From JAGWBF01 sp963663025 (GTDB lineage Bacteria; Chloroflexota; Dehalococcoidia; Lucifugimonadales; JAGWBF01): a stretch of 64,000 nucleotides of DNA. The DNA lies in the NCBI GenBank assembly GCA_963663025.1, contig OY760073.1, positions 992,001-1,056,000 of the forward strand. Direction: 5' to 3'. Every line of letters starts with the position of its first letter. Within the stretch, counting starts at the first letter, position 1. Below the pieces are notes generated by a model. It did not search any database, was not told where the DNA came from, and saw only the letters and a program-made list of their open reading frames with translations. The translations under genes and the position numbers were made by a program. Shown one piece after another: positions 49,929-58,106 of this stretch.

Positions 49929-50963
49929 ATGGAATCTTTTACCCTGGGAATCGTCGATCAGTCACCGGTCCGCCAGGGTGGGACGGTGCAGCAGGCTTTG
50001 CAGGAGTCGGTGGAGCTTGCCAAGATCGCGGAGAAGCTGGGATACACGCGCTACTGGGTCGCCGAACATCACAATGCCGGACGCTTTGCCGGCACCGCCC
50101 CGGAAATCCTCATCGGTCAGATCGCAGCCAACACCCGGACCATCAAGGTGGGCAGCGGCGGAGTGATGCTCCCCCATTACGCTGCCTTCAAGGTCGCCGA
50201 GACCTTCAGCATCCTCAACTCCTTCTTCCCTGACCGCATAGAGCTGGGCCTAGGACGGGCGCCGGGCAGCGACCAATCGACGGCGGTAGCCCTGGCCTAT
50301 CCCAGGATGCCCATCGACCCCCAGCACTTTCCCCGGCAGGTGTCCGACGTCCTAGGATTCCTCACGGGCACCCTGCCCGAAAACCACCCCTTTGCCAATG
50401 TACAGAGCCAGCCGGGGCCAGTGCCGGAGTCCATTCCCGAGGTGTGGCTCCTGGGTTCCAGCGATTACAGTGCCCAGCTTGCGGGAGTCATGGGGCTGCC
50501 CTTCTCCTTCGCCGAGTTCTTCGGGTTCACGGGAGGTCACGGCCCCCAGGTCGCGGAACTGTACCGGGAACGGTTCCGTCCCTCGGAGTATCTTGATCAG
50601 CCCAAGGTGAACGTTTCCGTCCAGGTCATATGCGCCGAAAGCAAGGAGCGGGCCGAGTTCATCGCAACCAGCAGGAACCTGTCCCGCCTGGACTCCCTTC
50701 AAGGAGACCGTAAGCCCCTGCCCCCTCCTGAGGAGGCTTCCCATGTAAAGCTGCATCGCGTGGAGATCGAGCATCTCGCCAAGTACACCCAGCATGTTAT
50801 CCAGGGTGACGCCGAAGAGGTGAAGCTCGGCATCGTCGATGCTGCCAAGAGGTATTCAACCAGCGACATCAACATCGTCACCAACTGCTACTACTTCGAG
50901 GACCGGGTCAGGTCCTACGAGATGATTGCCGAGGCCTTCGACCTGGCTAATTCCAGCAACTAG
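49929..50963 (+). CDS. LLM-class flavin-dependent oxidoreductase
   Basis: 344 residues, luciferase-like TIM barrel. GIVDQSPVRQGGTVQQALQESVELAKIAEKLGYTRYWVAEHHN (about 8-50) and GSGGVMLPHYAAFKVAETFSILNSFFPDRIELGLGRAPGSD are standard for the FMN or F420 single-component group. Oxidises or monooxygenates an unknown substrate. Starts a plus-strand set with the DUF3830 and SDR genes. ATG at 49929; a TTG one codon upstream is possible. Confidence 0.92.
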   Translation: MESFTLGIVDQSPVRQGGTVQQALQESVELAKIAEKLGYTRYWVAEHHNAGRFAGTAPEILIGQIAANTRTIKVGSGGVMLPHYAAFKVAETFSILNSFFPDRIELGLGRAPGSDQSTAVALAYPRMPIDPQHFPRQVSDVLGFLTGTLPENHPFANVQSQPGPVPESIPEVWLLGSSDYSAQLAGVMGLPFSFAEFFGFTGGHGPQVAELYRERFRPSEYLDQPKVNVSVQVICAESKERAEFIATSRNLSRLDSLQGDRKPLPPPEEASHVKLHRVEIEHLAKYTQHVIQGDAEEVKLGIVDAAKRYSTSDINIVTNCYYFEDRVRSYEMIAEAFDLANSSN

Positions 50964-50986
50964 TGTGAACTAATCGGGAGGGGTAC

Positions 50987-51418
50987 GTGGCAACAGGCAA
51001 CACAGGCAGATTGCAGATACGCACCAAAGACCTAGTCTTCATCGCGGAATGGGAGAGCGCCAAAGCCCCCAACACATGCGCAGCCGTGAGCAAGCTGCTG
51101 CCTATCCGCCACTTCATCCAGCAGGCGCGCTGGAGCGGTGAGGCGGGCTGGATACCAATCGACCACCTGGACCTGGACATTCAGTTCGAGAACCACACCA
51201 TCTATCCGTCCAAGGGAGACCTGCTGGTCTATCCGGGGTTCATAAACGTCAAGGAAATACTGGTGCCCTACGGCCCCACAGCATTTGCGAGCAAGATGGG
51301 CCTCCTCCCCGGCAACCACTTTGCAACGATCGTCGAGGGAAGAGACCAGCTCGAGGAGCTGGGAAGGCGGGTCTCCATGGAGGGCGCCCAGGACATAGAG
51401 CTGTCGGAAGCAAGCTAG
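50987..51418 (+). CDS. DUF3830 family protein
   Basis: 143 residues. The pattern VFIAEWESAKAPNTCAAVSKLLPI...DIQFENHTIYPSKGDLLVYPGFINVKEILVPYG matches DUF3830, a cyclophilin-like beta fold often near amidohydrolases, LLM oxidoreductases and transporters. Function unknown. GTG at 50987 with GGGAGGGG upstream. 23 bp after the LLM gene and 21 bp before the SDR gene: one operon. Confidence 0.82.
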   Translation: MATGNTGRLQIRTKDLVFIAEWESAKAPNTCAAVSKLLPIRHFIQQARWSGEAGWIPIDHLDLDIQFENHTIYPSKGDLLVYPGFINVKEILVPYGPTAFASKMGLLPGNHFATIVEGRDQLEELGRRVSMEGAQDIELSEAS

Positions 51419-51439
51419 CCCTATCGTAGGAGGTACGCG

Positions 51440-52258
51440 ATGGACTTGGGACTGGCAAACAGACATGCGGTGGTGGCCGGCGCCAGCAAAGGCATCGGCA
51501 AGGCCATAGCCATCCAGCTTGCCCAGGAGGGGTCTGACGTAGTGGTGGCGTCCCGCACTTTGGGTGAGCTGGAAAAGACGGCCCAGGAGATCCAGGCCGA
51601 ATCCGGCAGGCGGGTCGTCCCCATAGCCTTCGATGCCACCCGTCGGGAGCAGGTGGACTCCATGATGGTCCGGGCGGCCGACGCCCTGGGAGGGATTCAC
51701 ATCCTTGTCAACAGCGCATCTTATCCCGGCGGTTCCACAAACGCCACGGGACCCATCGACACTGTAGAGGACGAAGCCTTGCTGGCCGACTTCGACGTGA
51801 AATATGTGGGCGCGCTCAGGTGCGCCAGAGCGGCTATCCCGTTCATGAAGGAGCAGGGCTGGGGCCGGATCATCAATATCAGCGGGAACAACGCACGCAT
51901 CGCCGGCAATTTGAGCGGTGGGGCGCGGAACGTCTCACTGGTGCACATGACCAAGACCCTGTCCACCCAGCTAGGCAGGTTCGGCATAACCGTGAACTGC
52001 ATCCACCCGGGGACCACCCGCACCGAGCGCACACCCGAAGCGCTGGCTGAGGAGGCCTCCAAGGCGGGAATTACCGCGGAAGAGGTGGAGGCGCGGGACT
52101 TCGCCCCCGACGCGCCCCGGGGCAACTCAATCTGCCGGATGGTGGATGCCTCGGAGGTCGCCTACCTGGCCGCCTTTCTGGCGTCGGACAAGTCCTGGGC
52201 CATCACCGGCGAGGTGATCTCCGCCGGTGGCGGCACCGGCAACGCCGTGTTCTACTAG
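51440..52258 (+). CDS. SDR-family protein lacking the Tyr-Lys catalytic pair
   Basis: 272 residues. The cofactor loop GASKGIGKA (about 14-22) is intact, and NSASYPGG stands in for the NNAG motif. The catalytic Ser remains (INISGNNAR), but the YxxxK stretch reads GGARN, so Tyr and Lys are both absent. An insert around 205-230 (PEALAEEASKAGITAEEVEARD) is typical of a subgroup of SDRs with altered active sites. It may bind NAD(P) but use other chemistry. AGGAGG precedes the ATG; last gene of the LLM/DUF3830/SDR set. Confidence 0.88.
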   Translation: MDLGLANRHAVVAGASKGIGKAIAIQLAQEGSDVVVASRTLGELEKTAQEIQAESGRRVVPIAFDATRREQVDSMMVRAADALGGIHILVNSASYPGGSTNATGPIDTVEDEALLADFDVKYVGALRCARAAIPFMKEQGWGRIINISGNNARIAGNLSGGARNVSLVHMTKTLSTQLGRFGITVNCIHPGTTRTERTPEALAEEASKAGITAEEVEARDFAPDAPRGNSICRMVDASEVAYLAAFLASDKSWAITGEVISAGGGTGNAVFY

Positions 52259-52322
52259 ACGGAGACTGCCATACGGCAAGCTAATCTGTAAACCGGAACG
52301 TTCAAAGATATAAGGTGGCAGA

Positions 52323-53219
52323 ATGGCTGTACCTAAATTGGACGATCTTCATAGACCAGTCCTCGAAATCGCTAGGGATTCCGCTAAGCCTTTGACGCGG
52401 AAGGAGTTCGTTGAGAGGCTGACCTCCATCTTTTCGCTGACTGAGGCCGAGAAGCAAGAAAGGGTGCCTTCAGGATTTTCTCGGATGGAGAATCGCACAA
52501 ACTGGGCCATGGTTGACCTCAAGAAGGCAGGATTGATAAGCAATCCCCAACGAAATCAATGGGAAATCACCCCTGCGGGACGGAAGTATCTAGCAGACCA
52601 ACAGGGCATCATAAGGTTTGGGGACCTGCAGAAGATGTGGCCAGAATACCCGGGTGGTTCGGCCATACCCACAACCAGCGGGGATGACGTCGCTGACATC
52701 ACTCCAGACGAACAAATAGCCAAGAGCCATGCCGACCATCTGAGTATGCTGTCCGACGAAGTTTTAGATAACGTGAAGGGCGTAAATCCTTCCAGCTTTG
52801 AGCGCTTGGTCATGCAATTGCTCTCTAAGATGGGCTATGGGGACGGCGAGGTAGTAGGTCGTAGTGGCGACCAAGGTGTTGATGTCATCTTAAACCAGGA
52901 CATACTGGGTCTGGAGAAGATTTACGTTCAAGCCAAGCGGCACACATCCAGTCAAGTGGGAGAACCGGAGATCCGCAACTTTTCAGGAAGCCTGGACCCG
53001 AAAGGCGCCACCAGAGGCGTATTCGTAACGACTTCCACTTTCAGCCCTTCAGCCATACAGACCGCTCTGGACATCTCGAAGGGAAGCAAGTTCATCCGCC
53101 TAATAGATGGGTCGGAACTAGCCAAACTCATGATCGAACACAGTGTCGGAGTGATCACCGAAATAACCTACGAAGTCAAGAAGTTAGATGCCAACTACTT
53201 CACCGAATTCAATCAATGA
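52323..53219 (+). CDS. Mrr-type restriction endonuclease
   Basis: 298 residues. N-terminal winged helix, Mrr_N (about 8-95), then a catalytic domain: NPSSFERLVMQLLSKMGYGDGEVVGRSGDQGVDVILNQDILGLEKIYVQAKRH (about 158-210), with Asp in GVDV and Gln-x-Lys in QAKR. The typical Glu-x-Lys is Gln-x-Lys, as in Mrr itself. Mrr cuts modified foreign DNA. It stands alone with GC lower than its neighbours, hinting at transfer. AAGGTGG precedes the ATG. Confidence 0.92.
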   Translation: MAVPKLDDLHRPVLEIARDSAKPLTRKEFVERLTSIFSLTEAEKQERVPSGFSRMENRTNWAMVDLKKAGLISNPQRNQWEITPAGRKYLADQQGIIRFGDLQKMWPEYPGGSAIPTTSGDDVADITPDEQIAKSHADHLSMLSDEVLDNVKGVNPSSFERLVMQLLSKMGYGDGEVVGRSGDQGVDVILNQDILGLEKIYVQAKRHTSSQVGEPEIRNFSGSLDPKGATRGVFVTTSTFSPSAIQTALDISKGSKFIRLIDGSELAKLMIEHSVGVITEITYEVKKLDANYFTEFNQ

Positions 53220-53309
53220 ATCTAGAGCATGCCCAAATTCCCAGCCTTTGCTTTGACGTAAGGGGTCGTGCTACATTGGCACAACAACATCTCCGCTAGA
53301 GGTAGCACC

Positions 53310-54176
53310 ATGACCGACACCGATGCGCCCCAGGTAGTACCCACTCCGGCCGTACAACAGTACGCCGAGACCTGTCTTGCAGGCGCCCAGGCGGCCCGGG
53401 AGAGCTTACGGGTGGAGTTGGACATTGCCTTCGGCAGTAATGAGCGCCAGAAGTTGGACATCTACATGCCTACCGAAGACGCGGCCACACCGATGCCCGT
53501 CCTGATCTTCCTGCACGGAGGCGGTTGGAGGCAGGGCAGCAAGGACTGGATGGGCTTCATGGCTCCCTCGGTGACCTGCCTTCCGGCAATATTCGTCTCA
53601 GTGGGCTACCGGCTGGCGCCCCAGACCAAGTATCCCGGCGCCGAGGATGACTGCAGGGCTGGGCTGGCCTGGGTTTACAACAACATCTCCCGTTACGGCG
53701 GCGATCCAGACCGTCTTTTCGTTGGAGGCCACTCGGCTGGAGGACACCTGGCGGCCATGCTGGCCCTGTGTCCTGAGAGGCTGGAGGGCTATGGCCTGCC
53801 GTCGGATACGGTGAAGGGCTGCTTCGCCATGGCAGGTGTATTTGATCTGGGGACCTCCAGGCCGGACTACGTGGAGAACTTCCTGTCCGTTGTGGATGAT
53901 CAGACCATCGAGAAGTCCAGCCCCCTGAGGCAGGTGGCGGGCAACAAGGTGCCCTTCCACATATCCATCGGCGAACATGACAACCCGCACCTGATCCCCC
54001 ACGCCAGCCAGCTTACGGAAGCCCTAAGGGCCGAAGGCAGCCCCGTGGAGTTCATGCGGTTCGACGGCTGCGACCACCTGGCGATGAACCTGAAGGCCGG
54101 GGAAGTTGACGGCCAGTGGGCGACGACCATCCGCCAATGGATGCAGTCTCCACCGGTTAGGGCGCTATCGGCCTGA
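53310..54176 (+). CDS. Alpha/beta hydrolase (carboxylesterase/kynurenine formamidase-like)
   Basis: 288 residues. Oxyanion motif FLHGGGWRQGSK (about 70-81), SVGYRLAPQTKYPGAEDDCRAGLAWVYNN, nucleophile GGHSAGGHLAAMLAL (Ser near 147) and His in DGCDHLAMN near 262. HGGGW and GHSAGG fit the BD-FAE/kynurenine formamidase group. GAGGT precedes the ATG at 53310. The last codons run into a decayed duplicate of the reductase gene found at 55.5 kb. Confidence 0.9.
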   Translation: MTDTDAPQVVPTPAVQQYAETCLAGAQAARESLRVELDIAFGSNERQKLDIYMPTEDAATPMPVLIFLHGGGWRQGSKDWMGFMAPSVTCLPAIFVSVGYRLAPQTKYPGAEDDCRAGLAWVYNNISRYGGDPDRLFVGGHSAGGHLAAMLALCPERLEGYGLPSDTVKGCFAMAGVFDLGTSRPDYVENFLSVVDDQTIEKSSPLRQVAGNKVPFHISIGEHDNPHLIPHASQLTEALRAEGSPVEFMRFDGCDHLAMNLKAGEVDGQWATTIRQWMQSPPVRALSA

Positions 54177-54178
54177 CG

Positions 54179-54320
54179 CTACTTGTTCAGCTCGTAGATC
54201 AGGCCCACGACTCCCGACTTCTCGTAGACGGTTTGCCCCGTTAGTGTCAACTCTACATGCGTAGACAGTTCGGCAATGAGGGGGATGCCTCTGCCGACGA
54301 CGCAACGCGGGACCATCGGG
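54179..54320 (-). pseudogene. Truncated duplicate of the RibD-like reductase gene
   Basis: The minus-strand translation GRGIPLIAELSTHVELTLTGQTVYEK and VVGLIYELNK-stop closely matches the C-terminus of the intact gene at 55514-56032 (GRGIPLVAELSMSVGLTLTGNTVYEK, VVSLVYELNK). DNA similarity runs about 124 bp and then fades. The rest of the gene is missing. It is the remnant of a local duplication in the same orientation about 1.3 kb away. Confidence 0.85.
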
Positions 54321-54616
54321 GTCTTCGTGTTGGTTTATCGCCACCTTGACACACTACATCCCAGGTGAGGTCATCTGGATGTGCGTTGCAAATCTTGAGG
54401 CTGGTCGTCTCACCTAGTGGGATCCGGGTTCATTTCCCCGGGGATCCATTAACTGAGGCTCGCCTCCTCTTTGTGATGCCACAATGCGACGCACTCCAAG
54501 GGATGGCTACCAGACTCCGGTGGGCCAAGCTGTGGCGGGGGTAGTGGTGTTCACACTGATCATCAGGCTACCGGCCTTCGCCCGGCACTGCGGGCCCGTA
54601 TGGTAGGATGGTTGTG
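54321..54616. other. Intergenic region with an inverted repeat, no supported gene
   Basis: Contains GGATCCGGG...CCCCGGGGATCC (54419-54446), an imperfect hairpin without a T-run. A 39-codon frame from 54484 has one hydrophobic stretch but no ribosome site. Nothing else is evident. Confidence 0.4.
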
Positions 54617-55144
54617 ATGAACCGACTATTGACAGCGATGGCCCTGGCCTCCACGGTCTTGGCTCTGGCATGTGGCCAGGCAAGCACACCAACCCCTGAG
54701 CTGCTAGAGCCGACTCAGAAGATTGCTCTAACGATCCCCCCGACTGGGACGCAGTCCTCAGGCACTTTGGACATAGACAACCGGGCAGCAGATCTTGAGC
54801 ATCTGCGGACTCTCCACACCGCGATTCCGCCGGTTCTTGGAGAACTCCTTACCTTGGCTCAGATGTGTCCTCCGGAGTGGGCCGACAACTATCCGTCTCT
54901 TGACCCGAGAGGCACAACAGGCACCGAGATCGGGGAGTGGGCGGCACGGGCTGGCAGGGTCCTTGAAGATGACCCAGACGAGGTGGACGCAACGGAACTA
55001 TTGGTGCTGGTGGTGGAGGGCGGGACGATTACAAGCATCTTGCAGAACCTCAAGTCCATCCTGCAGAACTGCGACCGGGAAACCGAGGATCTGCCGACAC
55101 TACCGCCTCCGGAATTCGCACAAAACTCGCTCCCCAAGCACTAG
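54617..55144 (+). CDS. Predicted lipoprotein
   Basis: 175 residues. A signal peptide with lipobox (NRLLTAMALASTVLALAC) predicts a lipid-anchored exported protein, followed by a Thr/Pro-rich linker and an acidic helical domain (LRTLHTAIPPVLGELLTLAQMCPPEW, ATELLVLVVEGGTITSILQNLKSILQNC). No family recognised. The Cys residues in QMC and QNC could pair. ATG at 54617 with an in-frame ATG at 54608. It lies between the two copies of the reductase gene. Confidence 0.68.
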   Translation: MNRLLTAMALASTVLALACGQASTPTPELLEPTQKIALTIPPTGTQSSGTLDIDNRAADLEHLRTLHTAIPPVLGELLTLAQMCPPEWADNYPSLDPRGTTGTEIGEWAARAGRVLEDDPDEVDATELLVLVVEGGTITSILQNLKSILQNCDRETEDLPTLPPPEFAQNSLPKH

Positions 55145-55513
55145 CCCCGCCTGCAGAGGCCATGAAATAAGGAAGGAGGCGCCGTCCCTCAATTCGGTGC
55201 CGCTGGCTACCTTTTACTCCCTCTGGCCCCCAAACTAGCCTGGGGGTGTACTTTGCTGGCCGGGAAGGTACACTTCGCGGCAGCTTGCATGGGAATCAGC
55301 CCTGCAGCGGGCGAGGACTAATGGATTTGTGACTCTTCACAACAGGCTTCTGGAGGGCCATTCTGACGCTGGTGGTCCCTCACGATTTGTGTCCAGGGTT
55401 GCCAGGCGTGGTGGATTATCGGTTCCGGTTGAACGGTCCCGGTAGATTATGGTGTCTGGCGTATCCAGGCTCAGGTGTGGCAAGCGCCAAGAGCAAACTC
55501 CAGCAGTCTACCC
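55145..55513. other. Intergenic region without a supported gene
   Basis: About 370 bp. An inverted repeat GTGTAC...GTACAC occurs near 55.25 kb. Short frames have no ribosome sites or similarity that I recognise. Confidence 0.45.
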
Positions 55514-56032
55514 CTACTTGTTCAGCTCGTAGACCAGGCTCACGACTCCCAACTTCTCGTAGACGGTATTCCCCGTCAGTGTCAATCCCACTGACATAGA
55601 CAGCTCGGCAACGAGAGGGATGCCTCTGCCGAGCAGGACGGGCACAATTGACACCTCTACCGTGTCAACGAAGCCCTCTGCGCACAAGCTGCGGAACAGG
55701 GACCCTCCGCCGAACAGCCAGATGTCCTTACCTGACTCCTCCCGGAGCGCCCGAACAACTGCCTTCCAATTCTCGCCAACGATGGTGACGTCGGGGTAGT
55801 CCTGCGGTCTCAGTGTTCGTGAGAACACAAAGGTCCGCGCCCCGTTGTATATCGTCGAATCGTATCCGGCGGTCACCTCAAATGTTCGGCGACCGACCAG
55901 GTAGGTGTCGAACTGCTTGGCCATCTCGTCGAAGTCGATGTCCGGATCTACAGGGATCCAGTCGAACTCATCATTCGGACCGGCGATGTAACCGTCTAAA
56001 CTCGCTGCGCAGTTATAGCGGATCCTTCTCAA
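55514..56032 (-). CDS. Dihydrofolate reductase-fold protein (RibD C-terminal family)
   Basis: 172 residues. RYNCAASLDGYIAGPNDEFDWIP at the start, YLVGRRTFEV near 45, FVFSRTL, KDIWLFGGGSLFRSL near 103 and IVPVLLGRGIPL: all typical of YyaP/RibD_C single-domain reductases. Probably reduces a pteridine-like or other carbonyl substrate with NADPH. TTG at 56032 with GGGAGGAG close upstream. A truncated copy lies at 54179-54320. Confidence 0.9.
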   Translation of the reverse strand: MRRIRYNCAASLDGYIAGPNDEFDWIPVDPDIDFDEMAKQFDTYLVGRRTFEVTAGYDSTIYNGARTFVFSRTLRPQDYPDVTIVGENWKAVVRALREESGKDIWLFGGGSLFRSLCAEGFVDTVEVSIVPVLLGRGIPLVAELSMSVGLTLTGNTVYEKLGVVSLVYELNK

Positions 56033-56081
56033 CAGCTCCTCCCGGTGTAGCCCGACGCGACGCGGTGTTTGGTCGTCCTCC

Positions 56082-57107
56082 CTAGTTGTCTATCCTGTAG
56101 ACCCTGGCCGCCACATCGTGGAACATCGCCGCTCTCTCTGACGTCGAGTAGCCCTGGGTCAGACGCTTGAAGGCGTTGTACATGACGTTGTACGAGTATG
56201 ACACCTTGTCTACCGGGAAGTTGCTCTCGAACATGCAACGTTCGGGGCCGAACTGCTCTATACAATGCTCCATGAAGGGCCGCATCCCCGCGGCCAGCTC
56301 CTCGGAGCCGATGGGCTTAGCGCGGGTGTGCCAGTCGAAACCTGTGCGGGGCATGCCGATCCCGCCCAGCTTCACGTAGATGTTCGGGCACTGGGCGACG
56401 GCGGCGATGCCGCTGCGCCACTTGGGCAGCACCTCATCGTCCTTGCCGGCATAAGGCCCGTCCCGCACCACGCCACCGACGTGGTTAAGGATGATGGTCA
56501 GGTCTGGAATTGCCCGCGCAAAGTCGGCGAGCTCGGGGAGCTGGTGGAAGAACATCCAGCCCTCCAGGGAGAGGCCCATGTCGGCGAGCACCTGCGCGCC
56601 CTTCCTGAATCCATCGCTGGCTAGCTGAGCCGGCATCTTGTGGGCGGCCGTGTTCTCAACCTCGGGGTTCGGGTCCCAGGTAACCGAGTGCCGTATGCCC
56701 CGAAACCGGTTCGGGCTTGCTGCCACCAGGGCCTCCAGGACCGGCCTAACCCCGTCTCCCAAGTTGAGGTTGGCGTGGCCCATGATGGCCGCGGCGGCCC
56801 TGCCCGGGCCGTACAGGCCGCTGGCGCTGGCTGCTGCTATCCCCTGCACAAACTCCACCTCGCCCACGGGACGCATCTCCTCCGGTCCCTCGGCCCGGTA
56901 CATGGACCTGGCCTCGACGAACACGGTGGAACGCACGTTATGTCCACTGGTGATGTCCTCGACCAGCTCGTGGAGCAGGTAGCGTTGGTAGGGAATGCGG
57001 GCAGTGCGATAGTCCCAGAAATGGTGATGGGGGTCGCAGATGGGCAGGTCCGGTTCCAGGGTCGGCTCAGTCGTCAATGCCAGCCAGTCGTTCCCTCCAA
57101 AGGGCAT
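56082..57107 (-). CDS. Amidohydrolase-2 family metal-dependent hydrolase
   Basis: 341 residues. ICDPHHHFWDYR (HxH-type, about 23-34), STVFVEARSMYRAEGPEEMRPVGEVEFV, then FHQLPELADFARAIPDLTIILNHVGGVV with a metal His, and FESNFPVDK with the metal Asp region. The family includes lactonases and decarboxylases acting on ring-cleavage or sugar acids. GGAGGTG precedes the ATG at 57107; a longer frame exists without similarity. Divergent from the frameshifted hydrolase, with 119 bp between starts. Confidence 0.92.
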   Translation of the reverse strand: MPFGGNDWLALTTEPTLEPDLPICDPHHHFWDYRTARIPYQRYLLHELVEDITSGHNVRSTVFVEARSMYRAEGPEEMRPVGEVEFVQGIAAASASGLYGPGRAAAAIMGHANLNLGDGVRPVLEALVAASPNRFRGIRHSVTWDPNPEVENTAAHKMPAQLASDGFRKGAQVLADMGLSLEGWMFFHQLPELADFARAIPDLTIILNHVGGVVRDGPYAGKDDEVLPKWRSGIAAVAQCPNIYVKLGGIGMPRTGFDWHTRAKPIGSEELAAGMRPFMEHCIEQFGPERCMFESNFPVDKVSYSYNVMYNAFKRLTQGYSTSERAAMFHDVAARVYRIDN

Positions 57108-57226
57108 GATCGCACCTCCATCGCAGGTCTGTTGCCTAAGCGTATTCGCTGGAGATAAATGCCGCAATGCCTGCTGTATAATGGCCACAGCAGATTTGTA
57201 CGGACGCCAGATTAAGGGGGAAGAGC

Positions 57227-58106
57227 ATGCTGGTTGACCTGGTAGATGTCACCACCAAGGATGGGGTGCGCTTGGACGGCACCCTACGCAAGCCCGATGG
57301 CAGTGCGGAGTCCGACGGCCCAGACCTTTGCATCCTGCACCACGGGCTTGGCGGGCAACTTCTATGCCCCGGGCCTTCTGTCCGACTTCGCCGATTCCCT
57401 CCTAAGGGCGGAATACCGGTGCTTCGCGTTAATGCCCGGGGCCACGACCCGGTGAGCCGGGATGCCATCTCCCGCACGCCCTATGGCGGGAGCCTACGAG
57501 CGCCTCAGCGACTGCATCCACGACTGGGAAGCCTGGATAGACTTCGCCGAGGCCGGCGGCTACAAGAACATCCTGGTGTGGGGACACAGCCTCGGCGGGT
57601 TGAAGACCATCTACTACCTGGCACACACTCATGATCCGCGTGTGCGTTTAGCTATAGCGACCTCACCCCCCAGGTTCTCCTATTCGGACTACCAGATATC
57701 CGAGGGCTGGGAACACTTTCACAACGAGGAGCGCCGGGCGCGGGCGCACATCGAAGAAGGGCGGCCAGCGACCCTCATGGAGGTGGCCTATCCCAACGGT
57801 CTGCTTATCACCGCCGAGGGGTTTGTTGACAAGTACGGCCCCGAGGACAACTACAACATCTTGAAGCTGCTGCCCATGACGACCCAGCCTCTTCTCGTTA
57901 CAGTGGGCGCCCTGGAAGGGGTGGTCATAAACGATGTCAACTCTCTGATGGCCTTCAGGGGGCTGGCTCACCAGCTGGAAAAGTTGTCAGGCGAGGTCGA
58001 GAATATGACTTTCCTGCCCATCCCCGGGGGTGACCACCAGTTCAACGGCGTGAGGCAGGAGGGCTGGGAAATTATCCGGGGCTGGCTGTCCCAGCAGCGT
58101 GCCTAG
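57227..58106 (+). pseudogene. Alpha/beta hydrolase broken by frameshifts
   Basis: Joining three segments gives one hydrolase. Frame 1 runs to CILHHGLGG (about 57353), frame 2 covers NFYAPGLLSDFADSLLRAEYR, frame 1 gives VLRVNARGHDPVSR, and frame 2 resumes at MAGAYERLSDCIHDWEAW (about 57485) through the nucleophile GHSLGG to the end at 58106. At least three indels are needed within about 140 bp. The C-terminal two thirds (57485-58106) is intact, with catalytic His region GGDHQFNGV. Either a decaying gene or clustered sequence errors. A TATAAT lies at 57177. Confidence 0.78.

Noticed and set aside
54484..54603. A 39-codon hydrophobic ORF.
   Set aside because: No ribosome site, no recognisable family, and it lies in a region with duplication debris.
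57154..57182. Promoter with TATAAT at 57177 for the frameshifted hydrolase.
   Set aside because: The -10 is perfect, but no acceptable -35 lies at 16-18 bp; kept only as a remark in the gene entry.
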